A program made the translations under genes and the position numbers. Below, one piece after another: positions 55,970-64,000 of a stretch of 64,000 nt of DNA (the stretch's first letter is position 1; each line of letters opens with the position of its first letter). Origin of the DNA: CAIWHR01 sp963734085. GTDB lineage: Bacteria > Pseudomonadota > Gammaproteobacteria > Burkholderiales > Casimicrobiaceae. Where the stretch lies: positions 744,001 to 808,000 of the forward strand of contig CAVTFT010000007.1 in the NCBI GenBank assembly GCA_963734085.1, written 5' to 3'. The notes beneath the pieces were generated by a model. That model searched no databases, was not told where the DNA came from, and saw nothing but the letters and a program-made list of their open reading frames with translations.

Positions 55970-56312
55970 GCGAGGCGGGCGAGCGCGAGCGAGCCAAGGC
56001 CCGAAGGGCGCGTCGCCGAGCGATGGAGGTCGGCCGTTGGTCCGGCCTACGCAGGCCACGTCCGGTGGAAGAGGCCGGCGAACGAGCGAGGCGGGCGAGC
56101 GTGAGCGAGACGAGGACGTTTCCGCGAGCAGGGCGAAGCCAAGGCTCGAGGAGCGCGTCTGCGAGCGGGAACGGCGCCCCGACCCCTCGGCGCAACGCGC
56201 TACGCTGTCGGTGCGGAGGGCGCACCGAAGGGCGCGTCGCCGAGCGATGGAGGTCGGCCGTCGTTCTGGCCTTCGCAGACCACGTCCGGTGGAGAGGCCG
56301 ACGATTGAACCC
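55970..56312. repeat. Intergenic repeat array of about 75-bp units
   Basis: No gene. GAAGGGCGCGTCGCCGAGCG, ATGGAGGTCGGCCGT and CACGTCCGGTGGA occur in the same order twice (about 56003-56073 and 56226-56305), plus partial copies of the GCGAAGCCAAGGCTCGAGGA type between. A related copy lies upstream of the acyltransferase (20.5 kb). The translated frames are highly arginine-rich and have no family match. Confidence 0.75.
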
Positions 56313-57206
56313 ATGAACAGCGCGGACGCCACGCTCTTTCCGGGGTTTGCCGTGCGCCGCGTCGCGACGTCCGGCGCCGAGATCCACTGCGTCGTAGGCG
56401 GCAGCGGTCCGCCGCTGCTCCTGCTGCACGGATATCCGCAAACGCATGCGATGTGGCACACGATCGCCCCGCGCCTGGCGGAACGCTTCACCGTCGTTTG
56501 CAGCGACCTGCGCGGCTACGGCGATTCGTCAAAGCCCGCAGGCGGCGACAACCACGTCAACTATTCGAAGCGCGCGATGGCAGCCGATCAGGTCGAAGTG
56601 ATGCGCGCGCTGGGCTTTGCGCGCTTCCGCCTTGCCGGGCACGATCGCGGCGGGCGCGTCACGCACCGGCTCTGCCTCGATCATCCGGCGGCGGTCGAGC
56701 GCGTTGCGGTGCTCGACATCTCACCTACGCGGATCATGTACGGCAAGACCGACAAGGCGTTCGCGACCGCGTATTACCACTGGTTCTTCCTGATCCAGCC
56801 CTTCGACCTGCCCGAGCGATTGATCGGCGCCGATCCGATCTATTATTTGCGCAAGAAGATACGCGGCTGGTCGAGCGGAAGCGTGCAATTCGACGCGCGG
56901 GCACTCGCCGAATACGAACGGTGCTTCAACGATTCCGCGACGATCCACGCCACGTGCGAGGACTATCGCGCCGCGGCGTCGATCGACCTCGAACACGATG
57001 CAGCGGATGCCGACAGGCGCGTCGCGTGTCCGCTGCTCGTGCTGTGGGGCGACAAAGGCGTCGTGCACCGGCTGTTCGCTCCGGTTGCCGACTGGAAGAA
57101 CGTCGCGACCGACGTGCGCGGGACGCCGCTGCCGTCTGGGCATTACCTCGCCGAAGAAGCGCCCGAGCAAACGCTCGCAGAATTGATGGCGTTTTTCTGC
57201 GACTGA
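56313..57206 (+). CDS. Fluoroacetate/haloacetate dehalogenase (alpha/beta hydrolase)
   Basis: 297 residues. Hydrolyses the carbon-halogen bond through an aspartyl ester. The complete active-site set of the fluoroacetate-dehalogenase family is seen: nucleophile Asp111 (GHDRGGRVTHRL), Arg112 and Arg115 for the carboxylate, acid Asp135 (VLDISP), halide-pocket His156-Trp157 (YYHWFFLIQP) and Tyr218, and His277 (GHYLAEEAPEQT). The oxyanion motif is HGYPQTHAMWH. Residue spacing agrees closely with characterised members. ATG 56313, after the repeat array. It precedes a tRNA gene by 68 bp. Confidence 0.9.
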   Translation: MNSADATLFPGFAVRRVATSGAEIHCVVGGSGPPLLLLHGYPQTHAMWHTIAPRLAERFTVVCSDLRGYGDSSKPAGGDNHVNYSKRAMAADQVEVMRALGFARFRLAGHDRGGRVTHRLCLDHPAAVERVAVLDISPTRIMYGKTDKAFATAYYHWFFLIQPFDLPERLIGADPIYYLRKKIRGWSSGSVQFDARALAEYERCFNDSATIHATCEDYRAAASIDLEHDAADADRRVACPLLVLWGDKGVVHRLFAPVADWKNVATDVRGTPLPSGHYLAEEAPEQTLAELMAFFCD

Positions 57207-57259
57207 CCGCGGTGCTCGTCCGGGACGCGCTGGAGTACCGGCGAAGCGCACCTGGCTGC

Positions 57260-57265
57260 TATAAT
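57260..57265 (+). promoter_or_regulatory. tRNA-Phe promoter -10
   Basis: TATAAT 9 bp upstream of the mature tRNA; no strong -35 seen. Confidence 0.5.
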
Positions 57266-57274
57266 TCGCCCTTC

Positions 57275-57350
<76 letters not shown>

Positions 57351-57869
57351 AGAATTCACCGTTGAATTAATGGGTTGCAGCTAAAGCCTCCCGTTGTCAT
57401 CCTCGCGTAGGGGACACTGGTGGGACAGTGAATGCAAGTAACTGTCTGCCCGTGCGCAAAGTACGCAGTCACGTTGAGATCGATCGCGCAACAAGCCCAC
57501 GGTGGGGCCGATGCGCAACCGATTCCGGGTCCGCACATGCGGAGCCGGGTGTGATCTACCGCACCAGGACGACTGCGATGCCTACCTTCGAAACCCGCGT
57601 TGCCCACCGCTCGGGGTCCGATCTCGGCCGCTGAAAGAAAGTGAATTTCCGCTCTGATCGGAAGTCGTCTTTCAGATCGCGGCGAAGGCCGGCATACGCG
57701 AACACCGCTGAATCCCAGCGCGTCGTTTCGAAGCACGGAGACCTTGGACGGGGTCGAAGAACTCGGGCGCCGTATGAAGTACGACGTCCGGCCCCCTACT
57801 CGAGCGTCCGTGCCCTGGGCGCAGCAGACGGAGCGAATTCGAATCGATCGTGACGCCAACCAGCCCGGC
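57351..57869. other. Low-coding stretch after tRNA-Phe
   Basis: No supported gene. Fragments of open frames in both strands show no family sense. GC and codon pattern are less regular than to the left, suggesting replaced DNA. No clean duplicate of the tRNA 3' end (attachment repeat) was found in the rest of the window. Confidence 0.5.
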
Positions 57870-58775
57870 TCAAGCCGGTGGTCCACCCGTGGCAAGCGTC
57901 TTGAGCTGTGGGTGTCCCCAGATACTATCGACCGAGTCGTAGTACTCGACTTGCCAGGTGGCGTCATCGATCACTCGCGCACCCCAGCCGTACTCGAGCG
58001 CAAAGCCCGAAGGACACCCCAGGTAAAACGACACCATCCGGTCGTTCATGTGGCAGCCAAGGTCAATGACGATGGGGATATTGTGCGCAAGGCACGCGTC
58101 CCGCCCAATTCCGACGTCCATAAGCGCGTTGCTCTCGAACATGATGTGGTTGAGCCGCTTGGGCCCGGGGGCGCCAATGAATGCGATTGAGTGATGGCGC
58201 GGGTTGCAGTGGAGGAAGGCGAGGCGCAGCGGTCCGCCCGGGGTCGAGATGGTGGTGAAATCAGACACGCGAAAGCCGAGTAGGTCGCGGTAAAAGCGAA
58301 CACTGGCGTCGATATCCGGGGCGTGGATAACGATGTGGCCCAAGCCTTGGCCCGCCGTCTTGAAGCCACTGCCAGCGCGGCTGGGCTGGTAGGGCTGCGG
58401 ATTGACCGGGTGGCCATAGAAGATCTCAGTCGGGACACCATTCGGATCCACGCACTTGATGAGATCCACGACTCGCCGCTGCGCGGCGTCGTCTCGCGTG
58501 CCGGCCTTCACTTCGACTCCACCAGCGACGAGTTGCTTCCCGATGGCGTCGAGGGCAGCGGCATCTGCCACCTCCCAACCTGCGAACTGCAGATCCTCTG
58601 GCCCCCCTGCGTTGAGCTCAATGCGGTGGTGGTGATGGTCGATGCGCAGATAGGACGTGGTGGAGGTGTCGCCGGGCACGATCTGCATGCCGAAGACGGT
58701 GGTCACAAGCCGTTGCCAGGCAGTGAGATCGCCCGCGCCCACGCCCAGATAGCCAAGCTCGGAAATCGTCGCCAT
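57870..58775 (-). CDS. Extradiol (type I) ring-cleavage dioxygenase, BphC-like VOC protein
   Basis: 301 residues in two vicinal-oxygen-chelate modules. Fe ligands His147 (GLGHIVIHAPD), His210 (KRLNHIMFE) and Glu261 (GFALEYGWG) are present, with His195 (NPRHHS), His242 and Tyr251 in the positions of the catalytic set, all agreeing with BphC-type spacing. It would cleave a 2,3-dihydroxy aromatic ring (dihydroxybiphenyl-like substrate). ATG 58775 is used; an upstream ATG (58805) adds ten residues of no family sense. No other aromatic pathway genes are adjacent. Confidence 0.9.
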   Translation of the reverse strand: MATISELGYLGVGAGDLTAWQRLVTTVFGMQIVPGDTSTTSYLRIDHHHHRIELNAGGPEDLQFAGWEVADAAALDAIGKQLVAGGVEVKAGTRDDAAQRRVVDLIKCVDPNGVPTEIFYGHPVNPQPYQPSRAGSGFKTAGQGLGHIVIHAPDIDASVRFYRDLLGFRVSDFTTISTPGGPLRLAFLHCNPRHHSIAFIGAPGPKRLNHIMFESNALMDVGIGRDACLAHNIPIVIDLGCHMNDRMVSFYLGCPSGFALEYGWGARVIDDATWQVEYYDSVDSIWGHPQLKTLATGGPPA

Positions 58776-59425
58776 CCCAACCTCCCGCGAATAGGAGTGC
58801 GCCAAGTTACCGAGTGCTCCCCGCCGTCGTCAAGGCGGCCCCCGCAGAATAGCGGCACAACCGGACATCGCGTGTCGTGGCGAGCAGATCGAAGGTCGAA
58901 GCCATCCGGCGTTGTCTATCAGGTCAATTTCGCCTATGACAAACGAACCAGGCACCTCCTTCGAGGCGCCTCGCACTGCGTAATAGCTCGAAGCAGGAGT
59001 ACCGCCTGTGGAGGAAGGGTACCCCCTACCACCACCTGAAGCCTCGACCTCAAAGCCCGTACCCAGGCGCCGTACAAAGTACGACGAACGAGGCCCTCGC
59101 AAAGGTCCCCCACCGCTGCGCAGAGTGCTTGTGGATTCACCTTCCCGGGGTGGTGCCCGAAATTAGAAGGGGGTGCCTTATACCCTTGTGCCAGTGCTGA
59201 GTTTTCAGGCAACGACTGCTTACGACCCTATACAGCGGCCGCACGTACCGCTTGAAAGCCGCTGTTTGTGCGTGAAACACGCGAAACAAACCTGGTCGTT
59301 TGGTGAAATTTGCCGGGCACACATGCCTAGTAGACTGGGCTGCAACCCGAAGCTTCACAAAGCGTCAACTGCAACACGCGACCTCACTCGTCGACGCGAT
59401 CATCCGAATCCACCTGCAACGGTCT
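58776..59425. other. Non-coding stretch between dioxygenase and lipoprotein
   Basis: No supported gene on either strand. It must hold the promoter of at least one flanking gene; none is clear. Confidence 0.45.
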
Positions 59426-60856
59426 ATGGCTATGCATATGGTGGGCGTCCTGCGCTCTCAGCGAGTCCGTAACTGCCTCTCAAGAACAGGCGTCGCGTTG
59501 TGCTTGGCGATCGCTCTTGCTTCCTGCGGCGGCGGCGGAAGTGACACTACGGTCCAAACAACACCTCCGCCGCCGGTGTCGATCAACCTGGACATTACCG
59601 GCATGGCGGTGATCAAGGTACAAAACGGCGCTCAGGGCGTGACTCTCATGTCGGAGAAGGTCACCTCCTTGTTGGAGTCCGGGCCTGAACGCAGCATCAC
59701 TTTGCTGGACAATAGCGGCGCCGCGAGCGGCCGCTATTCGGCGCCCTCCGGCTGGGCGCTGATCGATTTTACGCAGCATCCCTCGGGCGAAATCTCCGCG
59801 GTGTTGGCGACGGCCAGAACGGTCAGGCTTGTGCGTCTCGACCGCAGCGCAGTCGTCAGAAACGATTTCGCGCTGACCGATGTGCAGGCCCCGAACGATC
59901 CGTTCTACGACAACGGCGGTGTTCGCGACGACGGATCCCTGCTGCCAGTCGTCACCCGCGATGCGGTACGCGTTGCCGCCATCGGCGAAAACTTGGCCGT
60001 GGCCCTACGCACCGGCCGCAACGCGGTCGTTGCCTATCGCTTCGATTACACGGAAGCCACCAGCTACACGCGAATCTGGCGCACGCTCGTGGAACCCGGA
60101 TTGACGATGTTCGCCCTTGGCATTACCTCGGGCAGCTTCGACGTATTCGGCGCACTGGAAAATCATTGGCATGTCCACGTCGATGCCGATGCGGCTGGCA
60201 ACGTCGCGGTGGCGGTGATCGGTCGGCAGTTCATCGACCCGCTGTTCGGGGTCCATGCGGACTTTTTCAAGGAGCCCACCGGCGTGACGACGGGGTTGCT
60301 GGTCACCCGGGTTGCTCCGGATGGCCAGCGGCTCGGCTCCACGGTGATCGATACGGTCCAGACGAGCGAACTCTATGGCCTGCGGCTGAACGGCGATGAC
60401 ATCGCGCTGGTGGGCCGCGTCTTCTCGGAGGTGCGCGGCGACGGTACCGGCTGGAATGCCTATGCCGCTCACGTCGGTCGCGCGAGCGGCGCGCTGTTGA
60501 GTTATCGCGTGATCGACCTCGACCGTGGCGAGGTGCTGTTCGACATCGCACCGCTGGCTCAGGGTCGCTTCCTGGTGGCCGGCGCCGCAGGCTATTCGCA
60601 GAATCCCACCGGCGCCAGTATTTCCGAGCAGACCACGCCGCTCCTTGCGGTACTGGAGCCCGATGGCACACTGAAGCAGCGCAACGACGTCGTTGCCGGT
60701 GCGCGCCAGAATCAGTTGCGCTCGCTCGCCGCGCGCAACAGTAGCTGGCTCGTGGGCGGCATGGTCAACGGACCCGGCACGCATTCGGGGGACGGCAATC
60801 CAGCACTGATAGTCGCCGATGGTTTCTTGCACGAGATGACTATCTCCGTGCCATGA
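59426..60856 (+). CDS. Large lipoprotein of unknown function
   Basis: 476 residues with lipobox IALASC (Cys34) and then a Gly run, a Pro linker and a repeated beta-strand body (VRLVRLDRSAVVRN, ALVGRVFSEVRGDGTG, FLVAGAAGYSQNPTG) that resembles a beta-propeller. Only this fold-level guess can be made. No catalytic motif is seen. ATG 59426 is chosen; ATG 59438 is an alternative that shortens the signal. It is monocistronic, between unrelated genes on the other strand. Confidence 0.75.
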   Translation: MAMHMVGVLRSQRVRNCLSRTGVALCLAIALASCGGGGSDTTVQTTPPPPVSINLDITGMAVIKVQNGAQGVTLMSEKVTSLLESGPERSITLLDNSGAASGRYSAPSGWALIDFTQHPSGEISAVLATARTVRLVRLDRSAVVRNDFALTDVQAPNDPFYDNGGVRDDGSLLPVVTRDAVRVAAIGENLAVALRTGRNAVVAYRFDYTEATSYTRIWRTLVEPGLTMFALGITSGSFDVFGALENHWHVHVDADAAGNVAVAVIGRQFIDPLFGVHADFFKEPTGVTTGLLVTRVAPDGQRLGSTVIDTVQTSELYGLRLNGDDIALVGRVFSEVRGDGTGWNAYAAHVGRASGALLSYRVIDLDRGEVLFDIAPLAQGRFLVAGAAGYSQNPTGASISEQTTPLLAVLEPDGTLKQRNDVVAGARQNQLRSLAARNSSWLVGGMVNGPGTHSGDGNPALIVADGFLHEMTISVP

Positions 60857-60929
60857 GTTGCCGTATCTGACGGGTCCAGCATTCATCGCATGGCCACTCC
60901 TGGCCCGATTGCAGCCGGTAGCACGTAAG

Positions 60930-61144
60930 GCGGCAATCGCCCAATCCCCACTCGCCTCATCGTGTCGAAGGATGTAGATGTTGCCGTCGTCGGCGCCAAC
61001 TTTGAACCAACGCTGCGCTGGCGCGAACCAGCGATCGACCAAGTCGCGCACGGTTAGCCGGCGCTCCCCGAGCCAGAACGCGAGCGGCTCCTGCTCGCCT
61101 CGATAGCCGGCGTAGCACCCGACGCGAATCCATGCCTTTGACAC
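60930..61144 (-). CDS. Conserved small protein of unknown function, 3' end run on
   Basis: GTG 61144 opens VSKAWIRVGCYAGYRGEQEP, LAFWLGERRLTVRDLVDRWF, FKVGADDGNIYILRHDE. This is a recurrent 70-80-residue bacterial pattern of unknown function. No stop follows where the family ends (after ASGDWAIAALRAT); the frame continues antisense to the lipoprotein, so the 3' end is eroded or has an indel. The start follows the SDR stop by 13 bp on the same strand. The listed end is a guess from family length. Confidence 0.5.
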
Positions 61145-61157
61145 CCTGCGGATGTGC

Positions 61158-61770
61158 TTAGAAGCGTTCCACCGAGGGGCGCAGGTCGATCTCTTGCGAC
61201 CAGGCCGAGCGATGCTGGCGATGGAGATCGAGATAAGCCTCTGCGATCGCCTCGGGCGCAAGCCGGCTGTCTGGCAAGCGACTGCCATCATCGTCGGTCG
61301 CTGCTCCGCCGATCTGGCCGTCGATGATGATGTGCGCAACGTGAATGCCGCGTGGCCCGAGCTCCCGCGCCATGCTTTGCGCAACCGCGCGCAGGGCAAG
61401 CTTTGGAGATGCGAGGTTGGCGAAATTGGCGCCGCCCCGCAGTGATGCGGTAGCGCCCGTAAACAGGATCGTCCCAGCTCCGTGCGCCACCATTCGCCGG
61501 GCCGCTGCCTGCCCAACGAGGAAACCCGCAAACGCGCCAACTCGCCAGCAATGCTCGAAGTCGTTGGGTGCGATGTCGAGGATGGAGCCTCTCTGATACG
61601 CGCCCGCGTTGAACACCGCGCATACGAGCGGCCCCAAGCGCTGCTCGGCCTCCTCGAAGACAGCGCTGACTTGGGCAGGATTGGTCACGTCGCAAGGTAT
61701 CGCGACCAGGCGATCTGGAGCCTGCGCCGCTATGGCAGCAAGCCTCGCGCTGCGCGCTCGGCCCGAGCGT
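61158..61770 (-). pseudogene. Short-chain dehydrogenase/reductase, 5' truncated
   Basis: SDR middle and C-terminal parts are present: IPCDVTNPAQVSAVFEEAE, VCAVFNAGAYQRGS, ILFTGATASLRGGANFANLA with active-site region and SPKLALRAVAQ, GIHVAHIIIDGQIGG. The nucleotide-binding GxxxGxG at the N terminus is missing. Upstream the frame changes near 61755 (ARAERAAR to LAAIAAQAPDRLVAIP), and before that no SDR sense is found. ATG 61688 begins an incomplete reading frame. Probably a remnant. Confidence 0.7.
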
Positions 61771-61875
61771 GAACCGCGGCGTTCGGCGTCAGAGGCGATT
61801 CGTGGGTTCGTCGTTCACCGAATAACGAGGACAGGGTTTCGGGTAGCGAATCGTCACCGCCGAAATCGGAGAGGG

Positions 61876-62736
61876 TCAGGGACCTCGGTAGATCACCTTG
61901 AATGCCGTATCGTTGAGCCTCTGTGGTATCGCCAGTGTCGATCCGTTGGAGTCGACCATCGTGGTCGGTGTGCCGTCCGTGAGCAACTTTGTTCCGCCGG
62001 TTGTGAAGGCGACGATCTCGTCGAAGTACACCACGCCGAACCGGGCCAGCGGATCGGGCGGGCCGTTGAATTGGCTGCCGCGACTGATCCCCGCGTTGAT
62101 TGTCACGGCCGGCGGGAACCCGGTATCTATACTGAGGTTCACGGTTTGGGCCGTGGTCTCATTGACCAGGCCGTAGAACGCGGTACCGGCGGAGTTGGTC
62201 TGCAGGCACAGCGTGGCGCTGATCGAGTCGCCGGGTCTGACCGGAAGGGCGACTTGTGCCCCGGTGTGGATCCGGACCAGGGTCGTGACGTTCTGGGCGG
62301 TATCGACCGTCATTTCCACGTGGAGGTCCAGGAAACCGAGGCCGAAGAAGGTACGGAAGTTGTTCGGAAGGCTCCCACTCGGGCTGTGGTTCAGGTTCGG
62401 GACCGTCCAGGTTCCCGATAGCACGGTGATCGGACCGGCACTGTTGAACAGCTCGAACCCGCAAGATTCGAGCGGGAACAGCCCGAAGGCCGCGGCAACG
62501 GGCTTCGTCGGCTTGTCGGCAGGAAGAAGCTTGGGCTTGAGGTGCTCATAACCCTGATAGCGGCGTGCACACTGCTCCCACAGTGCCGCCAGTGCAGGCT
62601 GCGTTCGAGGATCCGGGCGCTGCGGTAGTCCGTGCCGCGCGAGGTCTTTGGGGGTCGCAGCGAGCGCGTCGAAACCCTTTGGCGGCGGCGGGAAGATCTG
62701 CACCCCTTTCATTTTGGGAACTGCTTTTCCAGCCAT
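61876..62736 (-). CDS. Eqolisin-like (peptidase G1 fold) protein, catalytic pair not found
   Basis: 286 residues. Residues 1-75 are a Lys/Pro-rich start (no signal peptide). The rest is a beta-rich domain with VLSGTWTVPNLNHSP near its start and FGVVYFDEIVAFTTGG near its end; SGxWxVP and FGxVxF mark both ends of the concanavalin-like eqolisin (G1) domain. The Gln and Glu of the catalytic pair are not visible at the usual places (the AEWIVE segment is replaced by NAGISRGSQF). So a lectin-like or binding role is as likely. ATG 62736. Confidence 0.45.
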   Translation of the reverse strand: MAGKAVPKMKGVQIFPPPPKGFDALAATPKDLARHGLPQRPDPRTQPALAALWEQCARRYQGYEHLKPKLLPADKPTKPVAAAFGLFPLESCGFELFNSAGPITVLSGTWTVPNLNHSPSGSLPNNFRTFFGLGFLDLHVEMTVDTAQNVTTLVRIHTGAQVALPVRPGDSISATLCLQTNSAGTAFYGLVNETTAQTVNLSIDTGFPPAVTINAGISRGSQFNGPPDPLARFGVVYFDEIVAFTTGGTKLLTDGTPTTMVDSNGSTLAIPQRLNDTAFKVIYRGP

Positions 62737-63342
62737 GATCGTCGCTCCTGCGGGTGTTTAAAGATGGGGCGTTCCACAAAACCCCTCAAGCGTGCCGCCT
62801 TCGCAGTGCCCTCGCGAATGACTACGAGATGTACAGAGATTACGATGAGGACGTATCGCTTGTCTAGAATATTTGCTGATGCGCGCGAGTGAAAAGGCCG
62901 GACCTGGAGCGACCGTCTGCTTTGGGTTGCGGGCTCAACCTGTCGACGCAACACCGTCCATCCTTACAGACAAAGGTTTGAGGCCGACGGCCTTCCTGCG
63001 ACGTGGCTTAGCGACGATCTGAGATCGTACAAGCACGAGTGAGAGGGCCCAAGGAAACAGCGCTACTTGCGATTAGTATCGATGTGACAAGCACTTGCTG
63101 TTGCGTCTCCTTGTATATTGGAACGAAGTGATTTGCGCTACGCGATATGAGCGGCGGAAACGCTAGTTCTCCGGGGAGGCCGCAGTCTCCTTAAGGCTTG
63201 GACCTTGTGGTTTAGATCGGCCCCCCGCCTTCTTTGCCAATACCGTGGAGTATCACAGACGTTAGAGTCTGCATCACAAGGTCGGTTTAGCAAGGGTGCA
63301 AGGTCGGGGGAACCGGAGAGTCAGCGTAGTACGGGAGCCGCC
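62737..63342. other. Non-coding stretch including IS110 left end
   Basis: No supported gene. The part next to the transposase (roughly 63100-63342) is the place where IS110-family elements carry their left end and a guide (bridge) RNA; the boundaries cannot be fixed without the other end. Confidence 0.5.
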
Positions 63343-64000
63343 ATGAAGCAAGTCAGTCAGGTCGGAGTCGATGTGGATTCGGAAGAGTTGGTGTGCGCGA
63401 TGAAGCGCGCGGGGCAACGGACGCCGACGACGACGTTTGCCAACACCGCGGCTGGGCACAAGAAATTCATTCGTTGGGCGACCAAAGGTGCGCGCCCGGC
63501 GCGGGTTTGTCTGGAAGCGACCGGGATCTACAGCCTGGAGTTCGCGCTTGCCTTGCACCATGCCAAGAACGTGGAAGTGATGGTGGTCAACCCGCGGGCG
63601 ATCAAGGATTTCGTCCGGGCGTGCATGCAGCGGGCCAAGACCGACGCGGTGGATGCCGGCGGCATCCTGGACTATCTCGAACGCATGCCGTTTACCGCCT
63701 GGCAACCCCCGGCCCCGGAGATCCTGGAGCTGCAGGCGATTAACCGTCGCATCGTGCAACTCCACACCGAGCTCACGCGGGAGAAGAATCGCCGCCATGC
63801 TGCCGAGTTTGGTGGGACCAGTGCCGATGCGATCGCCCACGACATCGAGATCAATATCCGGCACCTGGAGCGGCGCATCGAGCGCATGCAAGACAGTGGC
63901 CTGCAACTGGTGCGTGGTGTGCCGGCATTGGCTACCAAGTTGGCCCACCTGGTTTCGGCCAAGGGCATCGCCGAGGCCTCGGCGATGCGCATATTGGCGG
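63343..64000 (+). mobile_element. IS110 family transposase (partial, runs off window)
   Basis: The first 219 residues of a DEDD transposase. RNase H-like N-terminal domain shows VGVDVDSEELVC, CLEATGIYSLEF and RAKTDAVDAGGILDYLERMP, giving the Asp, Glu, Asp, Asp set of IS110. The coiled-coil linker (INIRHLERRIERMQDSGLQ) and the start of the C-terminal Tnp domain (VRGVPALATKLAHLV) follow. The gene continues past 64000. ATG 63343. Confidence 0.93.

Noticed and set aside
55927..56459. Arg-rich reading frames over the repeat array
   Set aside because: They have no family match and are explained by GC-rich repeats.
60005..61540. 511-residue minus-strand reading frame
   Set aside because: It joins antisense of the lipoprotein, the small conserved protein and antisense of the SDR; only the middle part (60930-61144) has family sense.
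57351..63342. Attachment-site repeat of tRNA-Phe
   Set aside because: No second copy of the tRNA 3' end was found in the window, so only the tRNA side can be suspected.

Overview
This is a high-GC (roughly 65-70 percent) bacterial chromosome segment. The gene content suggests a betaproteobacterium: a betaproteobacterial-type 16S-tRNA-Ile-tRNA-Ala-23S-5S operon, a Bug/TctC solute receptor, a Gsp type II secretion cluster, and dispersed 'TTCCCGCGAAGGCGG' palindromic repeats. No species can be named from the sequence.

Layout. 1-9.6 kb: a type II secretion operon on + (end of gspF, gspG-H-I-J-K-L-M, a GspC/N-like gene, gspD), most genes overlapping by ATGA. 9.8-13.8 kb: a lipoprotein and two exported proteins with broken frames, possible secretion substrates. 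14.1-15.8 kb: a VapBC toxin-antitoxin pair and a periplasmic PpiC isomerase. 15.9-36.5 kb: a large surface-glycan locus. It holds three TPR plus GT41 (O-GlcNAc-transferase-like) proteins, a TPR plus GT9-like protein, a Wzm/Wzt-type ABC exporter, an acyltransferase-like gene, a methyltransferase, a DUF5672 protein, two membrane proteins, a WcaJ-type initiating sugar-phosphate transferase, and GT4 and GT9 transferases. Two of the TPR glycosyltransferases carry an N-terminal SEC-C zinc motif. 36.7-43.0 kb: the rRNA operon. Its 23S gene has two intervening sequences, one in helix 9 and one in helix 45; the second encodes an S23 four-helix-bundle protein. A related hairpin repeat family fills the spacers.

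43.1-46.2 kb: an IS3-family remnant, then an overlapping epimerase-GT2-methyltransferase-GtrA block. 46.3-51.9 kb (minus): a class II aldolase coupled to mtnA (probable DHAP-shunt methylthioadenosine salvage), a spermidine-synthase-like membrane protein and an HtrA-like protein without a recognisable catalytic triad. 52.2-56.0 kb: a sugar-acid operon (IlvD/Edd dehydratase, Ldh2-type dehydrogenase, Bug receptor). 56.3-57.2 kb: a dehalogenase with a complete fluoroacetate-dehalogenase active site, next to tRNA-Phe. 57.4-64 kb: a sparse, mosaic region (extradiol dioxygenase, lipoprotein, truncated SDR, eqolisin-like protein, IS110 transposase cut by the window end) that looks like an island at the tRNA.

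Several otherwise well-conserved genes between 10.8 and 30 kb have single- or two-base frame breaks, some at shortened homopolymers. Sequencing error or recent decay must be settled before those genes are called pseudogenes.
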